From the NCBI RefSeq assembly GCF_040802235.1, contig NC_133169.1, positions 44,089,034 to 44,153,033 on the forward strand: a stretch of DNA of 64,000 bases, read 5' to 3'. Source of the DNA: Manis javanica (taxonomy: Eukaryota > Chordata > Mammalia > Pholidota > Manidae). Of the stretch, positions 1-11,299 are shown piece after piece; positions within the stretch are counted from its first letter, which is position 1, and each line of letters opens with the position of its first letter. The position numbers were made by a program, and so were the translations under genes. Under the pieces are notes generated by a model, which was not told the origin of the DNA, made no database searches, and worked only from the letters and a program-made list of their open reading frames with translations.

Positions 1-122
1 TCTGACGTATTTTACCTAACATAGAACCCTCCAGCATCATCCATTTTGTTGCAAGTGCTGGATTTCATTCTTCTTCATGGCTGAGTAATATTCCATTGAT
101 GCATATACCACATCCTCATTCA
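1..122 (-). mobile_element. L1 LINE 3' fragment
   Basis: The sequence reads as the complement of the L1 ORF2 3' end. It contains the familiar stretch around 'GGCTGAGTAATATTCCATT' at 79-97, also seen in the longer L1 copies at 11424 and 61050. It runs into the left window edge, so its true length is unknown. It is a short, non-coding remnant. Confidence 0.75.
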
Positions 123-123
123 T

Positions 124-141
124 TATATATATATATATATA
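124..141. repeat. (TA)n microsatellite
   Basis: A short run of alternating T and A separates two L1 pieces of opposite orientation. It is probably a degenerate tail or simple-repeat growth at their junction. Confidence 0.7.
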
Positions 142-179
142 AATTTATAAATACTTTATGTTATATATATGTAAACATA

Positions 180-432
180 TATTTGAATTGGCTTGTTGAA
201 CGAGGTCAAGGGGATAAGAGGTACAAAATCTCACAATTGAAATATAAATTAGTCATGGGAATGAAACTGCAGCATAAAGAGTAGAGTCAATAGTTCTGTA
301 ACATCTTTCTATGTTAATAGTAACTACACCATTTGGGGTGAGCATTTAATAAAGTATAAACCAGTCATAACACTATGTCATATACTTGAAAACTTGTATT
401 TGAATTGATGAATTCTTTATTAAAATAATAAA
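180..432 (+). mobile_element. old L1 3' UTR fragment
   Basis: This is an L1 3' untranslated end in plus orientation. It shows the 'GGGATAAGAGGTACAAA' motif (210-226), then 'gtgagcattta', 'cactatgtcatatacttgaa' and an A-rich end. Similar ends occur at 9370-9600 and 10560-10790. From 433 to the OR14 remnant at 725 I see AT-rich sequence with nothing I can name. Confidence 0.7.
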
Positions 433-724
433 ACTAAAAGGCTGCATATTATTGATAGAGTATGGACATTGAATATCATAATCAGCAAGGGATTAGAAAA
501 CCACAACTTAAGCATTTTGCCATGTTAATTATTCAAAAGTGGTAATAAACTTAGCAGATCTAAATACTAGTAATTAATGGTATTTCCTATGCATGAAGAC
601 CAACTTTATAAAATAAAAGGAAACATTTCCAAATAAAATATTTGACATTTTATAATTTTTGTATGGGTCATACTTTTCATTGTTTATCCCTGTTGTTTTC
701 CAGGTCAAACACCATTTCCTGAAA

Positions 725-1506
725 ATTACCAATTTCACCACAGTGACTGAGTTTCTCCTCACGGGCTTTGCTGAGAAGTGGGAGATAAGTCTTCTGCTCT
801 CCCTGCTATTCCTTCTGATGTACCTGGTCACCCTCATAGGGAACATTCTTATCATCAGTGCCACCACAGTTGACCAGAACCTTCACACGCCCATGTACTT
901 CTTCCTCAGGAACCTGTCCATCCCAGACGTGTGCTATGTTTCTGTCACTGTGCCCAATGCCTGTGTCAACTATGTCACTAATAACTGGGCCATCTCAGTG
1001 GCCAGCTGTGCAACCCAGATATTCTTGGTAATTTATTTTGCAATTGTAGAGATTCTGTTTCTCATGTTCATGGCCTGTGACCGCTATATGGCCATCTGCC
1101 AGCCCCTCCACTACCCCGTCATCATGAACCATCAATTCTGTGTGCGAATGACTCTATTTTCCCTGCTTAGTGGTCTTCTCTACTCAGGTGCACACACAGG
1201 TAATGTATTCTGGTTGTTCTTCTGTCAGTCCAGTGTGGTCCAACAGTTCTTCTGTGATGTCCCTTCTCTGCTGAGCCTCTCCTGCTCTTACACCTTCAGC
1301 AATTTCATCTTACTTTTTGTTTCTATTATTGTAGTTGGTGGTGTTTCCTTTATCTTTCTCACCATATCATACTTTCACATATTTTCCACAATACTGAAGT
1401 TTCCAACCAGAGAGCAAGGCAAGGCCTTTTCCATGTGTGTCCCTCACATCCCTGTGGTGTCTGTCTTCCTCAGCTCTATTGCCTATGTGTACCTGAAGTC
1501 TTCAGC
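725..1506 (+). pseudogene. OR14-family olfactory receptor pseudogene, 3' truncated
   Basis: This is a class II odorant receptor, a seven-transmembrane G-protein-coupled receptor of olfactory cilia. About 260 codons stay open. Counting from 725, the frame holds a TM1 'GN' at residues 39-40, [13 protein letters not shown] (53-65), CDRYMAICQPLHYP (118-131, the DRY motif), FFCDVPSLLSLSCS (175-188) and GKAFSMCVPH (232-241). LTGF, FLRNLSIPDVCYVSVTVP and HIPVVSVFLSS fit the OR14 family. The codon where the family would start is ATT (725-727), probably a lost ATG; an upstream ATG at 659 would add an unlike leader. At about 1507 receptor sequence stops and inverted L1-derived sequence begins, so extracellular loop 3, TM7 (NPxIY) and the tail are absent. 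The tail read through to 1624 is L1 antisense. I judge it non-functional. Confidence 0.9.
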
Positions 1507-3858
1507 ATTTTTTGGATATTTAACCCTTATCACATATATAATTTGCAAATATCCTGTCCCATTCAGTAGGCTGTCTTTTCGTTTAGTTGATGGTATCCTT
1601 CACTGTCCAAAGCTTTTAGTCTGATATTGTACCAATTGTTTATTCATTTATTTATTTTTCCTGTCATACTAGGGAGACATATCCAGGAAAAAAATTCTAA
1701 GGCTGATGCCCAAGATGTACTCTATGTGTCGTATTTTTCTTTTATTTTATTGAAGTGTAGTTGATATAAAATGTTATATTGGTTTCAGATTTACAACATA
1801 CTGGGTTGACAATTACATACAAAGTGCTCATCCCAATAACTGTAGTTAACTTTTGTCACCATACAAAGATTACAACATTACTTGCTATGTTTCCTATATT
1901 AACCTTTTATTTCTTTGACCAATTTGTTCTTGTAATTTGAAGTTTGTACCTCTTTATACCCTTTATCTTATGCACACCCATAATCCCCATTTTTGAAGAA
2001 CATGGTACACAACATTTTGTTCAATTTTGTTCATTATTTTCCCTGTATTTTGTGTGTTGTAAGTGGAACCATGAAATATCTGTATCCTTATGGTAGGCCA
2101 AGGTGAGAAGTGGTACATGTGCTTTTCAATTACTTAGATTAGAAGTATGCATATTTTATTAGTTCTGTTTTACTGTGACAAAAATATTGGAAATTGGTCC
2201 ACATTGTCTCCCAACACTATAGATCCGTAGTTTACAGTCATTAATTAATCATGGTTAGTATACAAGCATGTCTGTAGCTTTGTGAAACTGATCCAAGGCC
2301 ACACACACTCAAAATAACCTTCCACACAGGCCTTCCTGGTGCTCAGCGTGTCCAGGTGCACCTAGACCAACACCGTTCTGCTCCCCATCCATACTCACCT
2401 GCTCCCCTGAGCTCCCGTGTTCAGGTCACCATTTGATTGTCATCGACTTAACATCCCTAAAGTGCTAGTCTGGTCTTTTCAATACTGTTTATAAATTTCT
2501 AGGTCTCAAACGGCTAAGAAATGAGTCTATAGTATGGAGCCTGGAAGGAAAGGCCACTGGAACATTTCCTCTCCTGCTGGATGATTGTATGACTGCTGCT
2601 CATGCTTTTCTGGGGCATCTTGTCTCTGAGCAAGTTCCCCATGATCCAACCTCCTACACTTCACTGAGGTAACGTCGAGTAACACTGAGATTTTTGGATT
2701 TTAATATGACATAAGAAATATATATATATTGAGTAATTGAATCAGTAAATGAGATTGACTATTTCTTTTCTACCTTTGTCTAAAAACTCTATACTTTAAA
2801 ACTTAACTCTAATGTCACCTCATGCAAGGGACCTTCACCAATTCATATTCCAACTATTTGCTTATAGTTTTTCTATGGCCCCAAAACATCTACTTGCTGG
2901 GGAATATTAATCACCACTTGATGCCTTTGTTGGAAAATGTGGGATGAGGAGGACAAAATAAAAGCATGCAGGTGACCATGGCAGTAATACTGGGGCACGT
3001 TCAAAGGAGAATTTTTAGAAGATAGTATATCACATACACTGCCACCAAACAGTGCAGACACAAGAATGGAAAATAATAAAAACTCAAAAAAGAAGGAAGG
3101 ATTGAAATTGTAACCATTTATATGGAACAATTTTACATTTATGGTAAAGCAGCATGGATATGAGTGGTGCAAACAACACCCACGTGCTCTTTACCAAGAC
3201 TCTTCAGTTATTGACATTCTACCCTTTTGCTCTATCACTTCCCTCTCTCTCATCCCCTCTCTATCATTTAAATCAATATCATAGTTTCTCATGATATTTT
3301 CCCTCTAAATATTTTTGGTATATATTTCTAGGAATGTGGATATTCTTCTACAGACACCGCAATTATCAAGCTTAGTAAATGTAACATAAATATTGATTGT
3401 ATAATCCATTTTGAATGGAGAAGGGTTAGAAATTGAAGAGTTTTCTACTACATGGAAGCAAATCTTAAAAGAGGTGTAAAAATTATAAAAGTCTGAATAA
3501 TAATTCTGATGTAAGATTCTAAACTTATGATGTATAGAGAAAAGGATCAGTGCATCAATATCAGAGTTTACTACTTCATGGTTTCTTGAAAGACAGGTCC
3601 CACATTAAACATTTTCTTCAGAGCCCCGATAACATCCTTATTCCTTAGACTATAGATCAAAGGGTTTAGCACAGGAGTGAATATGGTGTAAAAGACAGAC
3701 ACCACCATGTCCTTCTCAGGGGTGTGGGAGGAGCTGGGGAGCATGTAGGTGTAGACAGCAGCCCCATAGAAGAGGGTGACCACAGTCATGTGGGAGGAGC
3801 AGGTGGCAAAGGCCTTCCTCCGGCCCTCTGCCGAGTTCATCCTGTAGGTGGTGAGGGG
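1507..3858 (-). repeat. inverted segmental duplicate of the 3' part of OR2T unit A
   Basis: Read on the minus strand, this block follows 7270-9849 (+) in order. It has the OR2T 3' coding end (3858-3571), then OR 3' flank; for example, 2290-2370 is the complement of about 8940-9030. It then has the same L1 3' UTR stub and L1 ORF2 stub found at 9300-9849. Because one alignment spans coding, flank and LINE pieces, this is a duplication and not independent insertions. The copy is about 2.35 kb against 2.58 kb in unit A, through small indels. Its far edge at 1507 is the point where the OR14 gene is cut. Confidence 0.88.
3571..3858 (-). pseudogene. OR2T-family receptor, 3' fragment only
   Basis: The minus strand encodes only the last third of an OR2T receptor, uninterrupted from about the [10 protein letters not shown] region to the stop. 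It includes [11 protein letters not shown] (TM6 entry), the third extracellular loop [12 protein letters not shown]7 with NPLIYSLRN, and the tail ending [12 protein letters not shown]. It is closer to the unit A pseudogene (shared [18 protein letters not shown]) than to the unit C gene. There is no start region: upstream of 3858 the strand passes directly into OR upstream sequence of the opposite orientation. It cannot encode a receptor. The open frame suggests the copying was fairly recent or happened before the source decayed. Confidence 0.92.
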
Positions 3859-6460
3859 AGGCTATGCTGTCAAGAGACCTGAGGCAGAGGCACAGCCTGT
3901 GGGGCTGGATCAGGGGCTGAGATGAGTTCTCACTCTGCTTGGTTTGTGGCATTAGGCAGATACTCTGAGAAACTGAAGCTTTTATCATGTAAAAGGAGAA
4001 GTAAGATGAGTAGGTGTCTCATAGGCTCCTGGGAAGGATGGAAGGTGGTGAGCATTAGGACAATTCCTGGAATGCCGTCAGCTTCAAATGAAGGTTTGGC
4101 ATATGCCACAGACACCATCCATGACCTCAAGTTAAATATTCACTTAACTGCTTCCATGAAACTCAGGGAATTGCATTAGAGTCAGTCTGCATGGGGTGGG
4201 GGCCGCTGCTGAGGGTGGTGCAGACACAGCTCCCTGTCTGTCTGTGTCCCAGGTGGGCTGCTTGCTGTGGCCTAGTGATGCTGATCCCCATTTACTAAGG
4301 TGCAGCAGAGATTTCCCCAGTGACCCCAAATTCCCTTCCACTCTCCCGCCACTCGTTCAGCAAGCAGCTGAAGGTCTCACATGACTGGTCCCTGTGCTAG
4401 CCCTTGTTTACTTTTTCCACAAGTAGACTGGCAAACAAGTGTGCTTACCAATTCATTGGATTATATTTTTAATTTTCAAGAGATCAAAATCCACATACAA
4501 AGTGTATGGGATTTGGAAGAAAGCTTACATTTTCTAAAACAATGTGTCCAGATTTCTTGGATATTTATATTAAGAAATTGAAATCATTGTCAGTGTTTTC
4601 TGCTGCTCTAACACCCTGAATAAATTCCATTTATTAGTAGATTGAATATAGTAAATAACTTTTGGAATTAAGACAATATTATAAAATATATTTGATATGC
4701 AAAATATCATTGTGAAATATCCCTGCAATATAACTGCCTGTAGACCCTTTCCAGAAAGAGAAGCTCATATTTCCTTCTTGTTAATAAGGGTTTTAACTTG
4801 TCTGAAATTGAAAATCTTCAGAGATGTAATCTTCATGAGAAAATACAGATGAAGCTATTACTGATGCTCTTAGACCAGACATCTTTTGCATCTATCGTTC
4901 ATTTTGTTTATATTGTAGTTATTTTAAAATTATACATTAAATCATATTTATATAATATTTGTCTCTGAATAGACTGATTGTGACCTTCCTGAGTTTAATG
5001 AATTTTAATTTGTCTTTGATTTATCTTCAGATAAATCAGAAGCTGCCTGTGACCAGCAACATAGAAAAGCCAAGAGTGAATTGCAGACAGAAACATCTCA
5101 GTGCTTTTCAGCATTCCACTCTGTGTGTTTCCATGAAAAATTATTTTCTGTGTACATTAAAGCAGTTAACATTTGGGAAACAAAAGCCTTGCCTGATAAA
5201 TGGCAGTGACACTCTCAATCCTTTTCTTGTCCCCTGATATTTATAGCAAATGGTAGAAGCTTTAAGAAGGTAAGTTTCAACTTGGAAAAGCATGTACTGG
5301 ATAGGAAAAAATGGATTTCTACAAGGAATTCTTCCCAACCAGGGTTAAAAAGAATTAGATGAATATATTTATATGTTTACATTTTAAGTGTTCATATTCA
5401 TAAAATAATTATATGTATCTATATACATACATAATATACATAATTCTTATATATATATAAACAAATTTATACATAAGTACTATATGAATACGGAAATAAT
5501 CAACTCAAAATTATCAAAAGCATAAGTAGATACAAAGACTGGTGAACTGAGCTAATACATCTTATATCATCAGACAATAGTAAGAGCAGTATCTTACCCA
5601 GATTCTGCACAATTATTTCTCTATATATTAATTATTTAAAACAGCAGTATGTATGTATATTCATCAGTAACTGTCAGGTTCCAACTACTTCCACTATTTT
5701 AGCTCATTTGTTCCTAACCATGCCTGAGATCATTGTGCCTCTGTGCATTTTATGTAGAGTGGACATGGGAATAGGGGTGCAGGATAAGCTGGACACACAG
5801 CTGCAGTACAGCTTCAGAGTCTGGGCTCCTAACATAGCCCCTAGGATGTCCAAAGGGTTCCTTGGTGAGGCCCACAGGCTACTTCTGAATATACAGCTCA
5901 ACCCACCCAACTTCACTCCTTCAACATGTGACCCAGTCTCATGAACACAATGGGTTCAAACATTCATATGGATTTTCTCAAACTGTGATTTAGTTACTTT
6001 TTAAGTCTTTTTATATATTGAGGTATAATTGGCATATAACATTTTATTAGTTTCAGGAGGATAATGTAATGACTCAGTATTTGGGTACATGGTGAAACAA
6101 AATATTTCTTATATGGAATACAGCTTCAAGAGTGTTTAAGACCCTACCTGGATCCTCAAACCAGAGATATTAATGAAATCTTCATTCCTATATCAAAAAT
6201 TTTTAGAAAATTGATATTCTTTTCTAATAATTCACTTTTGTGTTCATATACACCAGTGTCTGTAAATTTACATTCTTCATAAAAGACATATGTCATTAGG
6301 TTATCTCATGACTTTAGACTTTGAAAACCTCACAAGTTATTAATTATTCTGTTCCAGATTTGTGAATTATTATTCTCTGGTACAATCATATAATTACAGG
6401 TAATATGTAACTTCTATGTTTCCCGGACATGGAGTTACTCAACTTGGGATAATTGGGTTG

Positions 6461-6462
<2 letters not shown>

Positions 6463-6510
<48 letters not shown>
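6463..6510. repeat. (AC)24 microsatellite upstream of OR2T pseudogene A
   Basis: This is an uninterrupted AC dinucleotide run of 48 bases, followed by a shorter (AC)n at about 6520-6530. It lies about 90 bases before the OR ATG. The same site has (AC)13 in unit B and only a degenerate stub in unit C. Confidence 0.97.
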
Positions 6511-6512
<2 letters not shown>

Positions 6513-6602
6513 CCATATGCACACACACACTAAATAGTCATTCAGCAGGTGGCATCTCATGAGTGTTTCATTACTTCTCTCCTTGGTGGGCCAGGTGTAA
6601 CC

Positions 6603-7551
6603 ATGGAGGACACCACCTGGATGGCCAACCATTCAGGAAGGTCAGAATTCATCCTGCTGGGAATCTTCAGTCAGTCCAAACATCCAGCCCTCCTTTGTGT
6701 GGTCATTTTCATGGTTTTCCTGATGATGGCCTTGTCTGGAAACACCATCCTGATCCTTCTGATACACTCTGATGCCCTCCTCCACACCCCCATGTACTTT
6801 TTAATCAGCCAGTTCTCTCTCATGGACGTGACATACATTTCCGTCACTGTGCCCAAGATGTAGTGGTGTGAACATGATCTCAGCCCCCGGATGTGGTATG
6901 CATATGTTGGTCTATGTGACACTAGGTGGATCAGAATTTCCTCCTGGCTGCAATGGCCTATGACCGCTATGCAGCCATCTGTCATCCTCTCCATTACCCT
7001 GTCCTCATGAATCACAGAGTGTGTGTCCTCCTGGCATCTGTCTACTGGCTCCTGGGATCAGTAGATGGCTTCATGCTCACATCTGTCACCATGACTTTCC
7101 CCTTATGCAGACCCTGGGAGGTCCATTATTTTTTTGTGAGGTCCCTGCTGTAATGAAGCTCTCCTGCTCAGACGCCTCTATTTATGAGATACTCATGTAT
7201 CTCTGCTGTGTCCTCATGCTGCTCATCCCTGTGACCATCATTTCAGGCTCCTATGGTTTCATCCTCCTCACCATCCACAGGATGAACTCGGCAGAGGGCC
7301 GGAAGAAGGACTTTGCCACCTGCTCCTCCCACATGACTGTGGTCACCCCCTTCAATGGGACTGGCGTCTACACCTACATGCTCCCCAGCTCCTCCCACAC
7401 CCCTGAGAAGGACATAGTGGTGTCTGTCTTTTACACCATACTCACTCCTGTGCTAAACCCTTTGATCTATAGTCTAAGGAATAAGGATGTTATCGGGGCT
7501 CTGAAGAAAATGTTTAATGTGGGACCTGTCTTTCAAGAAACCATAAAGTAG
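6603..7551 (+). pseudogene. OR2T-family olfactory receptor pseudogene (unit A)
   Basis: This is a full-span copy of the intact gene at 53391. The start is conserved ([20 protein letters not shown]), as is the end ([10 protein letters not shown]). In between, compared by eye with unit C, a deletion of about 14 bases after VTVPKM (near 6858) gives an immediate stop. A 2-base loss lies near 6942 and a 1-base loss near 7130. The reading frame therefore changes three times, and the pieces lie in frames starting at 6603, 6926 and 7021. A harmless 3-base insertion doubles a Met in TM1. Recognisable parts include [27 protein letters not shown] and [11 protein letters not shown] (Asp for the usual Ala), then NPLIYSLRN. 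No receptor can be made. The neighbouring inverted fragment at 3571-3858 is its closest relative in the window. Confidence 0.95.
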
Positions 7552-9299
7552 GAAACTGATATCAGCATATTTTCCTTCACTCTACATTGTATGTTTAGAA
7601 TCTTTTATCAGCATTATTCTTCACACTCACATAGCACTGTGTCTCATCTAATTTTGCACCTCTTCTAAGAATTGGATCCATGTAGTAGAAAACTCAATTT
7701 TCTAAACTTTCTCCATTCAAAATGCTTTATACAATCATTATATAAGTTACATATACTGAGGTTAATAACTGCACTCTCTGTAGAAAAATATCCATATTCT
7801 TAGGAATATATAACAAAAATATTTATAGGAAAAATATCATGTGAAACTATGAAATTGATTTAAATGATAGGGGGAGGAGAAAAGTGTTAAAACAAAGAAG
7901 GTAAAATATGAACAACTGGAGAGTCTTGGTAAAGAGCAGGTGGGTGTTGTTTGTACCATTTATACCCATGATACTCTCCTATAAAAGTAAAATTTTCCCA
8001 TATGAAGAGTTAAAATGTCAATCCTCCCACCTTTTTTGGGTCTTTTTTTCTATCCCAATTTTTATTGTGTTCTGTTTGGTGGCAGTGTATGTAACACACA
8101 GTCTTTAAAAACACTCTTTTTACAGTGCTGTATCTTTACTGAGACAATTACGTGCATGCTTTTATTTTGCATACCTCATCCCACATGTTCCAACTAAGGC
8201 ATCAGGGGTGATTAATATTCCCCAGTAGGTAGAAGTTTTAGAACCATGGGAAGGCTATAAATTCAACGTTGAAAGAAGATTGAGGAAGATCTCTTGCATG
8301 CGGTGACATCTGCACTAAGTTTTGAAGTATGTAATTTATTAGAAAAATAAGGAAGGCATGATATCAAATATTCAAACTCATTTATTGATTAAATTACTCA
8401 GTACATATTTTTATGCTATAGTAAAATAAAAAATAGCTAAATGAAATTGAAATCTGAACACTAAGTTGTTGCTATCCACAAGAAGTATGAGCCTGTAGTT
8501 ATAGTCTATATGCAATAGTTGTTATAAAGTATATGATGCTCCTTGATGCTCCTGCGGAAAGGGTGCAGCTCATGAGGACAAATCAGTTCTACCTAGACCT
8601 GAGACAACTGATGATAAAGAACTGACAGAAGAACCTGGTTCTCAGTGTTAAATGGTGACTAGATGTTACCTCAGATGAGTGTAGGAGGCTGTACCATGGA
8701 GAACTTACACAGAGACAAGATACCCCAGAAAAGCATGAACAATAATCATACAGGTATCCACGCAGGACTGGTAAATATTTCAGTGGCTCTCCCTTTCATG
8801 CTTTATATTGTAGACTCATTTCTTACCCTTTTGTGACCTAGAAGTTTACAAACAGTATTGAAATGACAAGAATAACACTTTGGTAATGTTAAGTAGATAG
8901 CAATCAATTGGAGAAGTGTACAGTGGAGGTCTGGAAACCAGGTGAGTATGGACAGTGAGCTGAACAGTGTTGGTCTATGTGCACCTGGACATGCTGAGCA
9001 CCAGGAAGGCCTGTGGGAAAAGATGTTTGGAGTGATTTGGGCCCTGAACCCATTTCATAAAGTCACAGACCTGGTTGCATATTAGCCATGAATAGTTTAT
9101 GACTGTAACTGTGGATCTGTAGTGTTTGGGAAACAATGTGGAAAACCAATTTCCAATATTGTTGTCAGAGTAAAACTAAACAAATTATATATGTACACAT
9201 GAAATTTAAAATAACTGAGAAGCATATGGATTACGACTTAACTTGGTGGACCATAATGTTACACATATTTGATGGTTCCACATGCAATACCCAAAATAT

Positions 9300-10800
9300 T
9301 GGGAAGAAACTGAGCAAAATTAACCAAAATGTTGTGCAACCATATTCTTCCAAAAGGGGGATTATGAGTGGGCATAAGGTGAAGGGCATAAAGAGGTACA
9401 AACTTGAAATTATAAGAATAAATTAGTCACAGGGATGGATAAATAATACAGGGAACATATCAAGTAATATTGTAATGTCTTTCTATAGTGACAAATGTTA
9501 ACAACACTTACTGTGGTGAGTGTTTAGTATATAACTGTCAAATCAGTGTGTTTTACATCCAAATCCAATACAATATTTTATATCTATTGCATTTCATAAA
9601 ATAAATTAAAAATATGACATAAGCAGTAACTTTTGGGAATCAGCCTTAATACTTTCTTTTCCTGGATATGTCTCCCCAGTACAGCAGGGAAAAAAAAGCA
9701 AAAGTAAACAATTGGGAATATGTCAAACTAAAAAACTTTGACACAGTGAAGGATACTATCAACAATATGAAAAGGCAACCTACAGAAATGGGGAGTATAT
9801 TTGAAAGTTATATGTGTGATATGAGGTAAATGTACAAAAGGTGTAAAGAACTAATGCAACTCAACATCAAAAAAAGAAATAGTCCAGTTAAATATGGAAA
9901 CAACATCCACATAGGCATTCTTACAAGACATAGAGATGACCGGTGCACATGAAGGAATGCTCAACATAACTAATCATTAGGGAAATGGAGGTAAGTCACA
10001 CAATCTAGTAATATCCTCACATGAGTCAAAATGGAAATAACAAGTGTAGGCAAGGATGCTGAGAAAAGAGAATCTTCATAAACTGCTGGTGGAAATATAA
10101 GTTTGTTCAGCCACTATGGGAAAGTGTAAGGAATTTCCTAAAAAAGAAAGAAAAGAAAAATCCTTATGATTCAGTAATTCTACTTCTGAGTATTTACACT
10201 AATTTGAAAGGATGCATCTCATTCTACTTTTACTCATATTTGCATGCCATAGCTAAGATATGGAAGAAACCTGTGTCCATGAATGGATCACATCATCTTA
10301 TAAGATGGATGTGGTATATGTATATATAATGGAATATTACTCAGCCATAAAATAGTAATGAACTCTTTCCATTTATGACAACATGTATAGACCAAGATGG
10401 AATGCTAAATAAAAGTAAAGAATGCTAAGTGGCAGAAAAAGACAAATACCACATGATTTCACTTATATGTGGAGTCTAGAAAACAGAATAAATTAACAAA
10501 TAAACAAAAACAAAAACAGACTCATAAATACAGAGAACCATCTGGTGGTTGCTGGAAGGGAGCAGGCAGGATGATAGGTGAAAAGTATAAAATAAATTAG
10601 TCATAGTGACAAAAAAGAATATAATAGGAAAGTAGCCACTAATATTTTATTAACTATGAAGGTGACAGATGGTAACTGCATTTACAGTGGTGAGCATTTC
10701 ATAATTTTCAAGCCAGTGTTTTGTACACATGAAGCTAATATACTATTTTATGTCATCTACAATTCAGTGGAAAATGATTAATAATAGATGAATATTATAA
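9300..10800 (+). mobile_element. old L1 3' remnants (two pieces)
   Basis: 9300-9620 is an L1 3' UTR end, with a 'gagtgggcataagg...ataaagaggtacaaact' style sequence and a fading tail. 9640-10800 is a second piece covering the end of ORF2, from 'ctggatatgtctcccc' through 'ggaatattactcagccataaaa' at 10331, and the 3' UTR. Both pieces are heavily mutated. The inverted copy at 1507-2040 contains both stubs up to the 9849 equivalent, so they predate that duplication. Unit C has only the start of the first stub (about 56190-56280). Confidence 0.8.
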
Positions 10801-10901
10801 AATAAATGAATTTCCCATTAACAAACTTAATAGGGCCATTATAGAACCTTGATGACTGTTATTTGAAAAATTGCTGTTTTAAACAAATATCTTTCTTCAT
10901 A

Positions 10902-10921
10902 TATATGATTACTTTTTTTAT
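10902..10921. repeat. target-site duplication, left copy, of L1 10922-16990
   Basis: The sequence reads TATATGATTAC, then seven T, then AT. It recurs at 16991-17009 with six T. A single copy of the same site is visible in unit C near 57301 ('tatatgattactt'). Confidence 0.88.
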
Positions 10922-11299
10922 CAGAATTTTTTTTAAGGACATTATGTTTACTAGGCTCACCCCTTCACCAAGTCCCCCCACATCCCCATTCACAGTCACT
11001 GTCCATCAACATAGTAAGATGCTGTAAAATCACTACGTGTCACCAAGTTCACAGTCACTGTCCTTCAACATAGTAAGATGCTGTACAATCACTACTTGTC
11101 TTCTCTATGTTGCACAGCCCTCCCTGTACCTCCGCAACACTACACATGCTAATCGTAATGAGCCCTTTCTTTTCTTCCCGCCCTTATTCCTCCCTTCTGA
11201 CCCTGTCCTCCCCAGTCCCTTTCTGTTTGGTAACTATTTGTCCATTCTTGGGTTCTGTGCTTCTGCTGCTGTTTTGTTCCTTCAGTTTTCTTTTGTTCT

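Noticed and set aside
3571-3840. An intact small gene of 89 codons on the minus strand
   Set aside because: It is only the last third of an OR2T receptor beginning at an internal Met (MNSAEG), cut by a rearrangement joint. It lacks TM1-5.
4196-4384. Small open frames in the GC-richer block upstream of OR pseudogene A, similar in unit B (25515-25703)
   Set aside because: The similarity reflects duplication of the DNA. The frame is not kept in unit C, and no start or domain evidence exists.
6435-6632. A minus-strand frame with a long Cys/Val repeat
   Set aside because: It is the translation of the CA microsatellite and not a protein.
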